64,000 nucleotides of DNA from Craterostigma plantagineum (Eukaryota; Streptophyta; Magnoliopsida; Lamiales; Linderniaceae): positions 372,001-436,000 of the forward strand of contig JAPQWV010000309.1 of NCBI GenBank assembly GCA_027422505.1, in the 5' to 3' direction. Positions 44,702-56,883 of the stretch are shown here, one piece after another. Both the position numbers and the translations under genes were made by a program. Each line of letters begins with the position of its first letter. Positions within the stretch are counted from its first letter, which is position 1. The notes under the pieces are model-generated. The model had not been told where the DNA came from and made no database searches. It was given only the letters and a program-made list of their open reading frames with translations.

Positions 44702-46079
44702 TTACTCCCCCTTGAGATGATCTCCGTCTTTGGGATCATCACGTCGTCCGTGGGACGAGTCTGCCTCTGGCGTTGATGGTGGTGATGGTGATGTGGTGTG
44801 GCGTTGAGTGAGGCAATCATGTGGGATTCTCAGGAGTAGCAGCATTTGGCTTTCCTCCAAGTTCATTTCGAAACTTGGAAGAGGCGGAGCAGCATGTGGT
44901 GGCGTAGGCGTAGGCGTAGGAGTGGTGTCGGTGATGGGACCTTGTCTTTCATAGATCCTCGTGTCGAGTGCGACATGGAATGCGTAAGTTCCTCGCTGAT
45001 TGCTACGAGTCGGGTCACCATCACGAACGGGGTAACTAACTAGACGTGGGTGACAAAGACGCTCCGTCGTCGCGACATCGAAACGCGTGTCCGATGAGCC
45101 GCCTGTTTGCACAGGACGGGAAAAGACGGGGTCACTAAGACTTCCCGTTGGCATCATCGATGAGACAGACTCAAACGATTGATGGCCTAGGCTCACGGTT
45201 GTGGTGACGTTGGCCGTGCTAGGTCTTTCGCTCTCAGTCACAGAGACATCACCCAGCGTTTGGGCAAGTTCACGAACAACCTGCGGTGCGTAAAGAGTGT
45301 TTGTGTCCTAGAAATTGGAAAATTTCGGTGGGTGAGGACACTAGACTCGACGTGGGTGGAAGAGGTGCAGTGAGAGGCGGGGCACTGCATGTTCAACATC
45401 AACCGTCTCCAAGTGGGGTGGTGATGGCTAACGTGGTTCCTCTTGTGCGAATGAAACAGCTATCTGCGAAAGGATAGCTGAGTGGTTGGGAGGGGTTAAT
45501 TGCGCTGTTGGACCAGATGCCGCGCTTTCTACACGGGAAACGAACGAGTCGTCTCCTGTACCTATGGGCGAGGTCCGGGTTGTGGTGAGATATGACAGAG
45601 GAGTGCGATCATGTCGTCGTTGGTTCGCAACTCCTGCAAGCGACTTACTTCATCCTCCCGAGATCGTTGATTGGATCTTTGCGTGGAGGAGGATGTCGCG
45701 CGACCTAGACCTAGATAAGAGACTAGGGTAGTCTCGTTCCTGGGTTAGGATCAGGGGGGATTTCACCGATCCATGGGAACTGTGGTGGCGTGGCGTGATT
45801 GCGTTGAATGGCGACCACGAGCGATGTCGACGAGGGTGACCCAAAACTGTTCATCAGACACTTCAGGGACTCGTCTGGTGGAAGGTGAGGGCGTAGTGAA
45901 GAGCATGGTGGCAGAGGACGTCTCCATGTAGCCCACCATGATGGAATGGATGGCAGTGGATGGACGGTGGAGTCTGGAACCTGAGATCCACATCGTCTAA
46001 GCATCGAGATTGGATGGCGCGCCCACTGATGGTTGGTTGATCTCTTGTCAACTCTTCTTTGTAGGTCCGGGTTCTGCAC
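44702..46079 (-). pseudogene. Sirevirus 3' coding remnant, Pro/Ser/Thr-rich
   Basis: Broken minus-strand frames run leftward. The last (45241-44702) includes TPTPTPPHAAPPLPSF, a Leu-rich stretch (QMLLLLRIPHDC) and the end SSHGRRDDPKDGDHLKGE, terminating inside the polypurine-like sequence at 44704-44716. The wording resembles SSHSRRRHDDPDGQDPHEGE in the downstream half of the larger extra ORF at 47156-48145. It may therefore be a duplicated or alternative C-terminal exon of that protein. No catalytic motif is seen. Confidence 0.45.
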
Positions 46080-46123
46080 GGATTTGTACAGAAGTCATGA
46101 TGGTTGCTCGCTTCACTGACATC

Positions 46124-46293
46124 CCTTCATTCACGTGGAGCAATCCGTGTAACGTGCATGATGGGGTTGGTTGCTCGCTGTGCATACCGGTCATGAATGT
46201 GGAGCAACCCATGTACCATTCATGCTGGGAAGTGGTTGTTCACGTCGTGTACCAATCATGTATGTGGAGCAACCCGGGTACCATACATGATGG
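46124..46293 (-). repeat. Three 64-bp tandem repeats resembling a protease active-site segment
   Basis: Units begin at 46124, 46187 and 46251, each with CATG(A/T)A..GTGGAGCAA(C/T)CC..GTACCATNCATG-type sequence. On the minus strand each reads like a degraded form of the copia protease motif (HEWYMGCSTFMTG against WYLDSGCSTHMTG at about 56830-56870), without the DS residues. Confidence 0.6.
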
Positions 46294-46512
46294 GAGTGTG
46301 AAATTGGCATTTGGAAATTCGGCTCCGAAAAGTTTGGGGGTGACCTAAACTTTTTCTATAATGTGCCAATACCGTCCTAGGTCGATCGTTGGGTACTGTG
46401 ATCATTGCCGCGTTTTGGATTTGCCTTCAAAATTTCACAAAAACGTCGTCTATACCGAAAATTTTGGCCCAGAAAAATTTATTTCGAAAAATTTTAAAAG
46501 TGTAAAATAGAC

Positions 46513-46700
46513 AGTCCAATGGGCTTAGAAAATTTTTCTCTATCTAATGATATAAAAATTTTCAACCAAAAATAATAGAAAAAGTCCAATGGGCTTAGAA
46601 AATTTTTCTCTATCTAATGATATAAAAAATTTTCAACCAAATTGTTTTTTATTTTATTTTATTTTATTTTATTTTATTTATATATATATATATATATTTT
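46513..46700. repeat. Tandem duplication and TTTTA microsatellite
   Basis: The block AGTCCAATGGGCTTAGAAAA and the following 40 bases occur twice (about 46513 and 46582). They are followed by a (TTTTA)n tract at about 46643-46678 and a TA run. Confidence 0.85.
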
Positions 46701-47155
46701 TTAAACCTTATTTAATCCGAAGGGGGGACAGAAATTTTTGGTAAAAAACGTTTAAGTGTATTTTTAAAGAGTGATTTTGCAAGATTCGAAGCCAAAAATC
46801 GATTTGGATCAAGTTTTAAGGTCGGGGTGCAAATTTCTCGGGGTGCGGAAAATGATGTGTGAAAATGTGCGAAAAATGTTGTCCCGAGAAATTTCGTTGT
46901 GAGAGTGAGTCGCGAAAATAAGGAAATTTCGCATTCAGAGGAAATTTTCGCATGTACTGTAAAAGTTTCGCATATCAAGAGGATTGCGCATTCAGAGTAA
47001 AATTTCGCATGTATAAAAATTTTTGCAAGTTATAGCACATAGACATGTCGTGAGAAATTTTCGCAGATTGAGTAAAGTTTCGCAAGTATGGAAAATTTTC
47101 GCAAGTTAAGAAATCTCGCAAGTTTGTCTTGTAGGGGAGGCCGCTCGTTGTGCGA

Positions 47156-49686
47156 TCAACTCCGGTAGCCTGGGATTTCACTTTGGTAGTCTATACCTTC
47201 TTGAAGTTTGTCGTCTTCTATGATCACGAGGTCCACGGATGCTTGTTGTAAGAAGTGGCGTACGTCCTGAAGCCGTTGTCTCTGATGCTCCTCGGGCATG
47301 GAATGGGTCATCCACTGGCCTTCGAAAATGTACTTGTCTAATACTTCGTGTGGATTGACGCCATGTCCAGAGGGTCCCGGTTGGTCTGGAGCGACGGAGG
47401 GAGTGGTAGCTGCCAGAGCTACAAGCATTGCAGCACTTGCTTCTTCTTCCGGAAGCAAGGGGCTTGAGTAGATCGGCGGTCTGGGCGGAGGCGTCCGTAG
47501 GGTAAAGGTTGGTTGGTCGATATTTGGTAGAGTGGCGGTGCGGTGCATGGTGTGGGTGGTTTGTGTTTGGATTTGTGTTTGGGTTTCACCAGCTCCAGCG
47601 CTTGTCTGCGTAGCGCCCGAGCCTTGTCCTTGGCCGGATGTAGATGTCCTCGGCCTCTTCTCCCCCTCATGAGGGTCCTGACCGTCAGGATCGTCATGTC
47701 TGCGCCGTGAGTGGGAGCTTTGGCCTCGGCAGGTGTCAGTCGGTGGCTCAGGATGATCCACCAATCGCCGACAGAGGGATTCCTCTTGAGGCGACCGAAT
47801 GGACAGGCCGATCAGGCGCGCGAGTAATATGTCGTGGAGCTCGATTATGGGTATGGTGTATGGGTTGATGAGGATGGAGGAAGTGGCTAAAGGGTCGGTG
47901 GGTGTGGGTTGTGGAGGTGTGGGATTGGTTTGTGACGAAGGGCCTTCAGAGACAGGTGTTTTCCCGATATCTCTTCGGGATGTCTCGATTGCTTTAAGTA
48001 CTCTCTCCGTGATTTTGTCTTCCATAGACTGTACAGCGGCAGAGAGAGCGGCTTGGAACTGCTCGTTCGTCACAAAGGGTGCGGACGCCTCCTTTGATGG
48101 ACCAGGACGACTGATGTCGCCTGTTATCAACCCTTGAGTAGACACCGACTCGTCAGGTTGCTCACAGTCACTTGAGGTTGTGACTGTATGAGACTTCCAC
48201 CCAATCCTCGAGTCGAATCCAGAGGATCCGCCTCTAAGGGTGTTATGGCAGGCTCAGGTTGCGCCTGCGAACCAGACACCACGTGAGATGGTTGCGGCTC
48301 AAGATCGAGCGATGAAGTGCCAGCAACACTTGTCGTTGTGGTCAGCGTAGTATCTGGTGCGGTGGTGACTGCTGGAAAGAGCGACTCCAACTGAATACTG
48401 AGTCTTCTGGGAGTCCTCCTGATCAGACTGATTTCCTCGTCAGACTCTGTGTCAGACGGGGTGGCGGTGTGAGGAGTAAGGTCTCGATCGACGGTCTCCA
48501 ATGTCTGATCTGTCACCAGTGGAAGTGAGCTTTGCCCCATTTCTGTCTCGGGCTGTGCTTCTTGTTGAAGAACCTCCTCAAAAGTTTCTTCGAGCACGCC
48601 AACATGTACGGGCACTTCCACTTGTAATTCGAGTGCAGGAGCCTCGAGCCCCATCTCTGTAGCCACGACGTCGATTAGGGTATCTTCCACGTCGGGCATT
48701 GGCTCTTCGATCAAAGAGGACTCCTGTTGAAGCTCCTGAGCGACGACGTCTATCATCACGTCGTCAGGGCTTGGTTGGTGTTGGGAAGGGCTCACATGGT
48801 GATCTGCCAAGGGCCCTCTAATCATTTCTTCCGTTAAGTTGTGTTCCCGGCAGAATCCGTGATACTCAGCTCCCGCGGGATTGGCGAGCCTGAGTAAGCT
48901 GAGTGGAATTGGCATCGACGGTTGGTCCAGGTCCGTGAGCCGTGGGTTGTGGAAAAACTTAAGCCTTAGCGGCTGGTAGTTTCCACCAGGAGGTAGCTGA
49001 GGGATGTTCTCCGCATGTAACTCCATGAACTCCCTGATGATCACATTGAACCATCGAGCATAGGGCACATTCTTCGACCTTCGGTTCTCTTTCTGCCGAA
49101 TCTGGTCCGCGAGGTCGTTCGAGATCAGCTGAGTGTAGTCATAATTTCTTGAGAAGGCGATGCCGTGGAAGATCCTCAAAATATTGCTGTTGTCCTTATC
49201 GAATCCTGCGTGCTTGGGCGACAGACACTTATTCACTATTTCGAATAGTGTCTTCCACGGGTGAGGGATACCGCTGCTCTGGACCTGAGCTAATTTCGTA
49301 AGCGGCGGTTGGTATCCCATGTGCAAGAAGTCCTGAATCATCTCTGCCTTCGTCGGGAGCGGGTCGTAGTTGTCGTTGTGGGGCAAGTCCAGCATCATCC
49401 CGAACTGGCTCTTGCTCATAAGAATATGCCGCGTCCCGAATTTTGTTGTGAAGGAGAATGCCCCATTTGCCACAACTTGTATATATCCCCAGAATTGCTG
49501 GAGATAGACCATCGGCACTGATGCGGTGACCGTTAACGCATGCCAGATGGGGTGGCCTCTGAGGATGGATACGATGATCTCGTCCGGGCACCGAAATGTG
49601 CTCAGATCGAGCTGAAAGTTCGTATCCTGAACTTTCAAGTACATATTGTGATCATATATATGGTTGTATCTTGGGTAGCGATCCAT
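47156..49686 (-). pseudogene. Sirevirus extra ORF downstream of pol, one frameshift
   Basis: The start at 49686 (MDRYPRYNHIYDHN) is an ATG; 519 codons remain open to 48127. Its globular half includes IWHALTVTASVPMVYLQQFW, KFGTRHILMSKSQFGMMLDL, YDPLPTKAEMIQDFLHMGYQ, HPWKTLFEIVNKCLSPKHAG and NVPYARWFNVIIREFMELHA. This matches an uncharacterised family that I know as attached to copia elements in plant genomes, notably Asteraceae. A disordered acidic tail follows. At 48127-48145 the frame shifts, and 47156-48145 continues with ATSSILINPYTIPIIELHDI, a basic region and GVNPHEVLDKYIFEGQWM. No signal peptide or transmembrane segment is seen. Function unknown. Confidence 0.75.
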
Positions 49687-51678
49687 CTGAAAAATAAGAT
49701 ATATAAAAGTTTATTAGATCAATTTTATTTTCAGTCGAAATATGAATAAATTTCATCAAACTATAGTAATATTGCAAATAATAGCATGCTCGATGAATTT
49801 TGAATTGAAATCATATCAAATGCATAGTGTATGTTCAATATCAAAAATCGTGATGGCATGAATGTAATTTCGAATGAAATATATGTCGCGTGAAAAATAG
49901 TTCGAAATTTCGCTAAGTGTTAAACTAGTGAGTCATTGTTCATGCCGAGAAAATTTTCGGTCGATAAAATTGAATTGCGATTTGATTTCCTATATATTGA
50001 TTTCAATTAGAAGAATTCCGTCTGATTTTGCGATCGAAGAATTTTATCCACTATTTTTAGCTACAGCGTAAAAGACTTAACGAAAAATTTTCGAAGTGTT
50101 GAAGTTGAAATCTAGACTGTAGTCGATCAATTTTACGATCGAGAAAAATTCCGTGTAAATTTACGATCGAGAAATTATTTCTCAGGTAAATTTACTGTCG
50201 AGAAATTTTCTTCGATTGAATAAAATTTTTCGATTTGAAATTTGTCGAGCGGTATGTGATTGTCGATTGTAACTAAAATTTTCGCTACTGTACTTATTTA
50301 TCGAGAAATTGGTCAACGACGAAACTAAGTTAATCGTCGAGAAATTTTTCGATCAGTTTAATCTAAGTGGCGAATTTTACGATCGAAAAACTAAGCATTG
50401 AAAAATTAATTTTTCGCTGCTAAATTTTTGCGACCGAAATAAAATGAAATCGAAATTTTAATTTTGCGATGGTAAGTTTAACGCACGATTTGAATTTGCA
50501 TCTAAATTATTTTTTCAGTGCATAAGTTTTTCGCTCGCAGAAAATTATAAATGGATTTTTCGATGGTAAGTTAAACGGTCAAAATATTTTATCATGATGA
50601 CTAAGTCAAAATTTTGCGATTGAAAACTAAATCGACACAAATATTATCTCGATTGAATTGAAATCCAATTAAGATAATTTGCGATCGACAAAGTTCTTCG
50701 ACAGCTTCAAAACTTCAAAATACCCAGTTTCATCGAAACTCATTTTATCATCACAGATGGAAATTTTCCAATGATTTACGCTATCTGTTTCATCAAAAAC
50801 ATCCAGTCTATCTAAACAACAGGCATTTAACTCAGAAAAATCCAAGAAGCATGCCTAAATTTAGTGAAACAGTACACGATTAAATGGTTTTTGAAGAACA
50901 GTCGAAAAATCTTAACTAAACATGCGAAAAACTACAGAATGTAAATGCAAGTCAAGTTATAACATTCGCAATCGTTAACCGAATCGAATTTCTACCTTAA
51001 TCAGACGATTTGAAGTGAGAAAATCAAAAGATTTTGAAGGTTTTTGAATCGTCTGAGAAAGTTTTGCGAGAGAGTTTTTTTCGATTAGGTTTTGCGTGAG
51101 AAAAAGTTTTTCGACTGACAAAAGTTAAACTTTTATTAACTAGCATTAATTCGTTGTTGGGCTTGTGATTTGACATTTTTGCGATTTAATGGATCAGGCC
51201 CATTACTATTTGCACACGAAAAATTCAATTTTTCGATAAAATTATCGCGGTTAATCAAAATCGATCCCGACATTGTTTACGATCGAGAAACTTTAGATTG
51301 CGAATTAATTCTAATATCCAGTTTCTCGATGTAAGTTCTTCTAAAGAATTTCAGATTGACCCCTATTTCAAAATAAAAACCCATTGTAAGGCTTCCCCTT
51401 AGTAATTAAAATAAATGCAATTAACTCCCTGTATTTTCTGTGTAGTAACGTCTAGCTCCCCTGGCAGAAATTTAAAAATCTGTACCACTAGAGATAAACG
51501 TTAGTAATAATGGAGTTAATCAACAATTATTTTTGGCAATTTATCTTTGAAATATTTGGTCTTGTGTCTAGCTCCTCTCTTTGTAGTGTCGACGTCTCAC
51601 TCCTTAATTTTGAAAGATCTGAAATACTTAGAGAAAAACGTCAAAAATATTAGGAGCTAAACCACGATTTTAATACTT
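49687..51678. other. Sirevirus non-coding region with TTTTCG/CGAGAAA words
   Basis: AT-rich, with dozens of short words such as TCGAGAAATTTT and TTTTTCGATC, mirroring the 5' leader at 60000-61000. No coding sequence is seen. Confidence 0.5.
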
Positions 51679-53416
51679 GCTCCCCCTCAAATGATGCACA
51701 GGAATTGACTAATTATGCAAGCATATTAAATCAATTCAAGTCACGAGCATATAACACAAAATTTACTTATACATGGTCCCCGAAAACATGTACTTTAAAA
51801 AAAAAAATTGTGTGAGGGTGGAGGAAAAAAAAATTATCGCATTTAAAAAATTCAGTACCAATGCAATCTAAATTACATTTAGAATGTGCTATTTGTTGTT
51901 TTTTAAAAATAAACTATTCGCATTTATTCAATTCAACGCATATGAAACATAACATTTCATGTCAAAATGTGCGAAATTTTATGAGTTTTTTTTATTATCA
52001 TTATTATTTTTTTATTATTTACCTATATATTATATATATATATATAATATATATATTTTATTATTATTTTTTTCGTATTTTACTATTATTATAGTATGGG
52101 GTCAGATTATTTTGCTTCGATCAATCGTCACGCCTAAAATTTTACGAGACATTTGAAAGAGAAAATGCAGTCAAGTGATGTCGTCAAACTATAGTCCTAA
52201 GTTCATAGACTGGTCCATTTCGACAACTCTTAGTAGGTTCGCTCTTGCTCTCAATAATTTCTAACTTGGGATTTTTATATTTTTATCACTCAAGTCAACA
52301 CAAGCAGTCTCAAGTCAATTTACCTGTGATCGAGGCGTGTTTAATCATTTCACCCAAGCGAGAGACCGTCGATTGGAATCAAAGGGGTGTAAAGGTTTTA
52401 GTTTGGCTAGGACTTAGAAGGGAAGGAATTTAGAGGAAAGTGAGCTTATCTCTTCGTCATCTTCCATTTCTACGTCCGTCTCCTTTTTTTTTTCGGCGTC
52501 TTTCTTCTTTGCAATCTTTTCTCCCTCTTTTTCTTTTAAGAACTATCCCTTTTTATGTTATGCTCAAGCTGAGGCTATAGGAGATTATCGTAGGCGAAGT
52601 TCTTCTCGTTGGTTCTCGGGCCGATACCGTGCTCCTCTTCTCTTAATCCCTAGAGAGGTTTCAGAGATTATCTTTTTGGAAAAGTTCACGGTTATGGAAT
52701 TCGTACCCGAGGCTGCGCTCCTCTTCTCGTTTCCCGATATAAGACCGGATTATCGTTGGAGAAGTTCACTTCATGGTGCTCCTCTTCCAGCCGTTCTGAC
52801 GAGAGTACGAGATTATCGTTGGAGAAGTTCGCAGCAGGAACCATGCCACTTTCTACAAGGTAGTCGGAAGGCCGATTCCTTTGGTCTTTGCGCTTTGAGC
52901 AATGCCTTCTTTTGTCATCATCCTACTTTTCTTTTGTTATCTCCCCCTCCTTTTCTCGTTTGAACAACCATTCGAAGAGTATGGAATTCGGTTGAAGGCT
53001 GGGAATGAGTTTCCAATGAAGAAAAGGACGTCGGAGAAGGCTCAAAGTGGATGACTAAGGGCAAACGTGGGGGAATTTATATAAGGCCGAATGAGGAATA
53101 TCCTAAACTCCCTTATCATTTTCCTAACGATCTAACACAACATGAGTATGACACCAAGAATCACTAGGTACGACAAGTAATTTATGTGTGACTCACCCGA
53201 GAAGTAGATCCAAAGAAAGGAAAAAGGAACAAGGCTTGAATCCTCACGCATGTAGAGTGACTTTGTGTCTAGTGGAACAATCAAATGACCTTTTAGACAC
53301 AAGAATGCGACTTAGGCTGACAAAATTTAAGCAATTAAATCGATCGCATGTCGGGGTAAAATTCTTGGTGACTTTAGATCAAGCATCCTAAAGGATTTCG
53401 TCATACCCCATTATAT

Positions 53417-53453
<37 letters not shown>

Positions 53454-53553
53454 ATATTTTGTTTTTATTTTTATCACGCAAGATAAGGACAAATAGCATA
53501 GAAAACACATAGATAGATCATGTGATAGCACAGAAGATCAGGTAATGCACATA
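51679..53553. other. Sirevirus spacer with polypurine-like tracts and an 82-bp repeat
   Basis: Contains antisense polypurine tracts at 51679-51691 and 52939-52955 and TA microsatellites near 52020-52060 and 53410-53455. A tandem repeat at 52583-52840 has units starting GATTATCGTTGGAGAAGTTC at about 52583, 52665, 52748 and 52811. No protein-coding gene is seen. Confidence 0.5.
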
Positions 53554-54436
53554 TTACGGGAGATTCAGCATGCCTAATTTGCAGACAAGGAATGGGAATC
53601 GTTTCTCATCCAAGGCCTTGGTGAAAATGTCGGCTAGTTGAAACTCCGTGTTCACAAAGTACATCTCTATCATGCCTTTTTCTACGTGATCTTTGATAAA
53701 ATGATATATAATGTCTATGTGTTTCGTGCGTGAATGATGAACAGGATTGCAAGTAATGGCGATTTCACTTTGACTATCACTATATATGGGTATATTATTT
53801 ATATTGTACCCATAGTCGCGAAGCTGTGTCTGCATCCACAGTATCTGTGAGCAACAACTGGCGGCAGCTACGTATTCTGCCTCGGCCGTCGAAGTGGACA
53901 CACAGTTCTGCTTTTTGGATGACCAGCAGACCAGTTTTTCTCCTAGAAATTGAGCGCCGCCGGACGTGCTTTTCCTGTCCATTCGTCAACCTGCATAGTC
54001 AGCGTCAGTGTAGCCGATAAGTTTGAAATTCGTACCCTTTGGATACCATAGGCCAAGGGTAGAGGTGCCCTTAAGGTAGCGTAGAATTCTTTTGACCGCG
54101 AGCATATGGGATTCTTTGGGATCGGCTTGAAAACGGGCACACAAGCAGGTGGCAAACATGATATCCGGCCGGCTCGAAGTGAGGTAGAGAAGAGATCCAA
54201 TAATACTGCGATACAGTGTGATGCCGACCGATTTACCAGAGGGATCGGCATCCAACTTGCAGCTTGGTGACATAGGAGTGCTGAGACGCTTGCTCTGGTT
54301 TTGATGAAACTTCTTCAGAATATCCTTGATGTATTTTGTCTGACTGATGAAAATTCCATCATTGAGCTGCCTGACTTGAAGGCCTAAGAAAAATTGCATC
54401 TCTCCCATGTGATTCATCTCGAATTTGCTCTTCATG
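53554..54436 (-). pseudogene. Sirevirus RT C-terminus and RNase H
   Basis: 54435-53986 encodes the connection region: FEMNHMGEMQFFLGLQVRQL, SIIGSLLYLTSSRPDIMFAT, HMLAVKRILRYLKGT, LIGYTDADYAG. A TGA replaces the following codon at about 53983-53985. 53982-53554 gives the RNase H: DRKSTSGGAQFLGEKLVCWS, STAEAEYVAAASCCSQI, IYSDSQSEIAI, TKHIDIIYHFIKDHV, LADIFTKALDEKRF. Acidic residues of the active site are present. Confidence 0.88.
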
Positions 54437-54939
54437 AGATCTCCAAACTACTTACACAGCCGAGGATTTGTTGATCCGAAGATGATGTCGTTGACGTATA
54501 CTTGGACGACCATCAGATCTTTTTCATGCCATTTAATGAAGAGGGTTGTGTCTATCGTACCTCGTATGAATTCAGACTTCACGAAGAAATCACTCAGGAC
54601 ATCGTACCAAGCACGTGGGGCTTGTTTTGGTCCATAGAGAGCTTTGTCCAAGCGATAGACGTGATCGGGATGTTCTTGATCAACGAAACCTTCCGGCTGA
54701 GCGACGTAGACTTCTTCTTTTAACACGCCGTTGAGAAATGCGGTTTTAACATCCATCTGATAGACTTTGAAGTCTTTGTGAGCCGCATAAGCCAGCAGGA
54801 GGCGGATAGCTTCGATACGGGCAATAGGAGCATAAGTCTCGTCGTAGTCGATGCCTTCATGTTGATTGTATCCCTTAGCAACTAGACTTGCTTTGTTCCG
54901 GATCACTTCACCATCTTCATTTTTCTTATTCTTGAAAAC
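54437..54939 (-). pseudogene. Sirevirus reverse transcriptase core
   Basis: Reads [59 protein letters not shown] and [19 protein letters not shown], ending [19 protein letters not shown] at 54448. The catalytic box is YVND where family members have YVDD: one catalytic Asp is Asn, so the enzyme should be inactive. A stop before the ORF at about 54940 separates it from integrase. Confidence 0.9.
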
Positions 54940-56523
54940 TCATTTAGTTCCGACCACTGTTTTCCCATGTGGACGGAGTACCAAGGTCCACACTTGAAGA
55001 CGTTCGAATTGATTGATTTCCTCTTGCATTGCAATTGTCCAATCCGAGTCTTTAAGTGCGTCTGCTACTTTGGTAGGCTCGTTTTGGCTCAGGAAGCAAC
55101 TGAAAAGACTGTGTTGACGACGTGGCCTCACACCAACCGAAGGATCGCCAATTATCTGAACAACCGGGTGGCCTCTCGTCCACTTGCGCTCATGAGGCAA
55201 GGCTGAAGTCGATGCGTCAGCCATCTGTGGATCTAGATTGCCTATAGTGTCCGAATGATCATTTGTCTGAGGAAGTTCCAATACTGCACGTGGATTGATC
55301 GTCTCTGATGATACTTTCTCGATGACCACTGTAGGTTCTTCGGTATTCTGTGGCAATTCTGAATCGGGTGGGGTAGAGGTGTGAGATGAACTTGGTACGT
55401 CGGTCTCGTTCAGTGGAGAATCCATTGTAGGTGTAGTCGTGTATGACCGATATACCGATTCGAAGAGAGAATCCAAGTCGTCTATTGCAAGTCTCGTTGC
55501 TTCGTCTGACACTGATCCTGAAGTTATTGTCATCTTCTGTTGGTTTTGTGCCAACACACTAGTGATTACGAGTTCTGAAATGTTGTCTTCAGAAGCCAAC
55601 GGGTTGAGCACGGGTCCTGAACTGAATTTAGCAGGAACCAACGGGTTAGGCACGGGTCCTGGACTGAGTTGACCAGAAGCCACTTCTGCCACTTCGTGGA
55701 AAGTGACATTATAGCTTTCCTTAATAGTTCGGTTGGACTTGATGTATACTCGGTATGCTTTTGATGTTGAAGAATACCCGACAAATGTAGCTTCGAATGC
55801 TTTAGGGTCGAACTTTGCACGTTGCTCTCGGTCGTTCGCCACAAAGCACTTGCATCCGAAGACTTTAAGGAAAGAGATGCTGGGCACTCTATTATTCACA
55901 ATCTCGTACGGAGTCTTGTTGAACCGTTTGTGAACCACCGTCCTGTTTTGAGTGAAACAAGCGGTATTGACTACTTCAGCCCATAGAAAGTGTGGAAGTC
56001 CTGATTGGATCAGCATTGTACGAGCGGCTTCCACTAGTGTTCGATTTTTCCTTTCAACGACCCCATTTTGTTGAGGTGTTTTGGCGGCTGAAAATTGTTG
56101 ACTTATTCCAAGTTTCTGATAAAACTCACTGAGGTGATTGTTCTTGAACTCAGTGCCGTTGTCTGTTCTAACAACTTGAATAGTCTGTTGCAGCAGATTT
56201 TGAGTTGTGTTCACAAAATTGATAACCAAGTCACCGGTCTCATCTTTCGTTCGGAGGAACTTTGTCCACGTGTAGCGAGAATAGTCATCTACAATCACTA
56301 GGACATACTTTTTTCCATTGATACTCTGAGTCTGCATCGGACCACAGAGATCCATGTGAATTAGTTCCAATGGTCGAGAAGTAGACGCATTTTGCTTGAC
56401 GTGATGAGATGCTCGCTTCATTTTTCCTAGGTGACATGCCGAACAATGATGCTCCCTTTGTAGTTGTATAGTTGGAAGACCGTGAACCAACTTTTTCGTA
56501 GAAATACGTTGGAGAGCTTTCAT
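54940..56523 (-). pseudogene. Sirevirus integrase
   Basis: Open for 527 codons: GAG-pre-integrase zinc module (REHHCSACHLGKMKRASH), then the core with IHMDLCGPM, VRTDNGTEFKNN and GVVERKNRTLVEAARTML, so all three catalytic acids are intact. The C-terminal part (VFGCKCFVANDREQRAK, FVGYSSTSKAYRVY) grades into a Ser/Pro-rich linker. It ends near the start of RT (MQEEINQFERLQVWTLVLRP). Confidence 0.92.
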
Positions 56524-56574
56524 GTTTAGATGAGACAGTCATTGATGCCATAGGCTGTTCCTCTTTAAATCAAT

Positions 56575-56883
56575 CTAAGAAATGAGGCATACAGCTGTCG
56601 AGGGCCGCAATGACGTCAGGTTGATCGTGTAAAGATTGGATATCCGAAGGACTTCTGTGTCCTGACTATCCAAAATTCTGCACCGGTCAGCATGGAAGAC
56701 CACCTGGAAGCCTTTGTCACATAATTGGACTATGCTGAACAAGTTATGGCGGAGGCCTTTGTTCCCAAATCTGACTTTGCCGTTTGGTCGGTCTTTGTAG
56801 TTGCTCAGCAGCTCTTGTTTACCAGTCATGTGTGTGGAGCAACCAGAGTCGAGGTACCACACATGATGGATCTGCAAAAACAA
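56575..56883 (-). pseudogene. Sirevirus protease
   Basis: HVWYLDSGCSTHMTGKQELL carries the copia retropepsin DSG with Asp intact. It is followed by FGNKGLRHNLFSIVQLCDKG. The upstream link in another frame reads RGPMLKWVPKAL, the usual run-up to the protease in this group. It would mature Gag-Pol. The frame breaks at both ends. Confidence 0.85.

Noticed and set aside
44846..46348. Several plus-strand open frames of 60-112 codons
   Set aside because: They are antisense to the Pro/Ser-rich Sirevirus remnant and have no recognisable domain.
52676..52963. Plus-strand 95-codon frame
   Set aside because: It is produced by the 82-bp tandem repeat, and its repeated peptide has no family resemblance.
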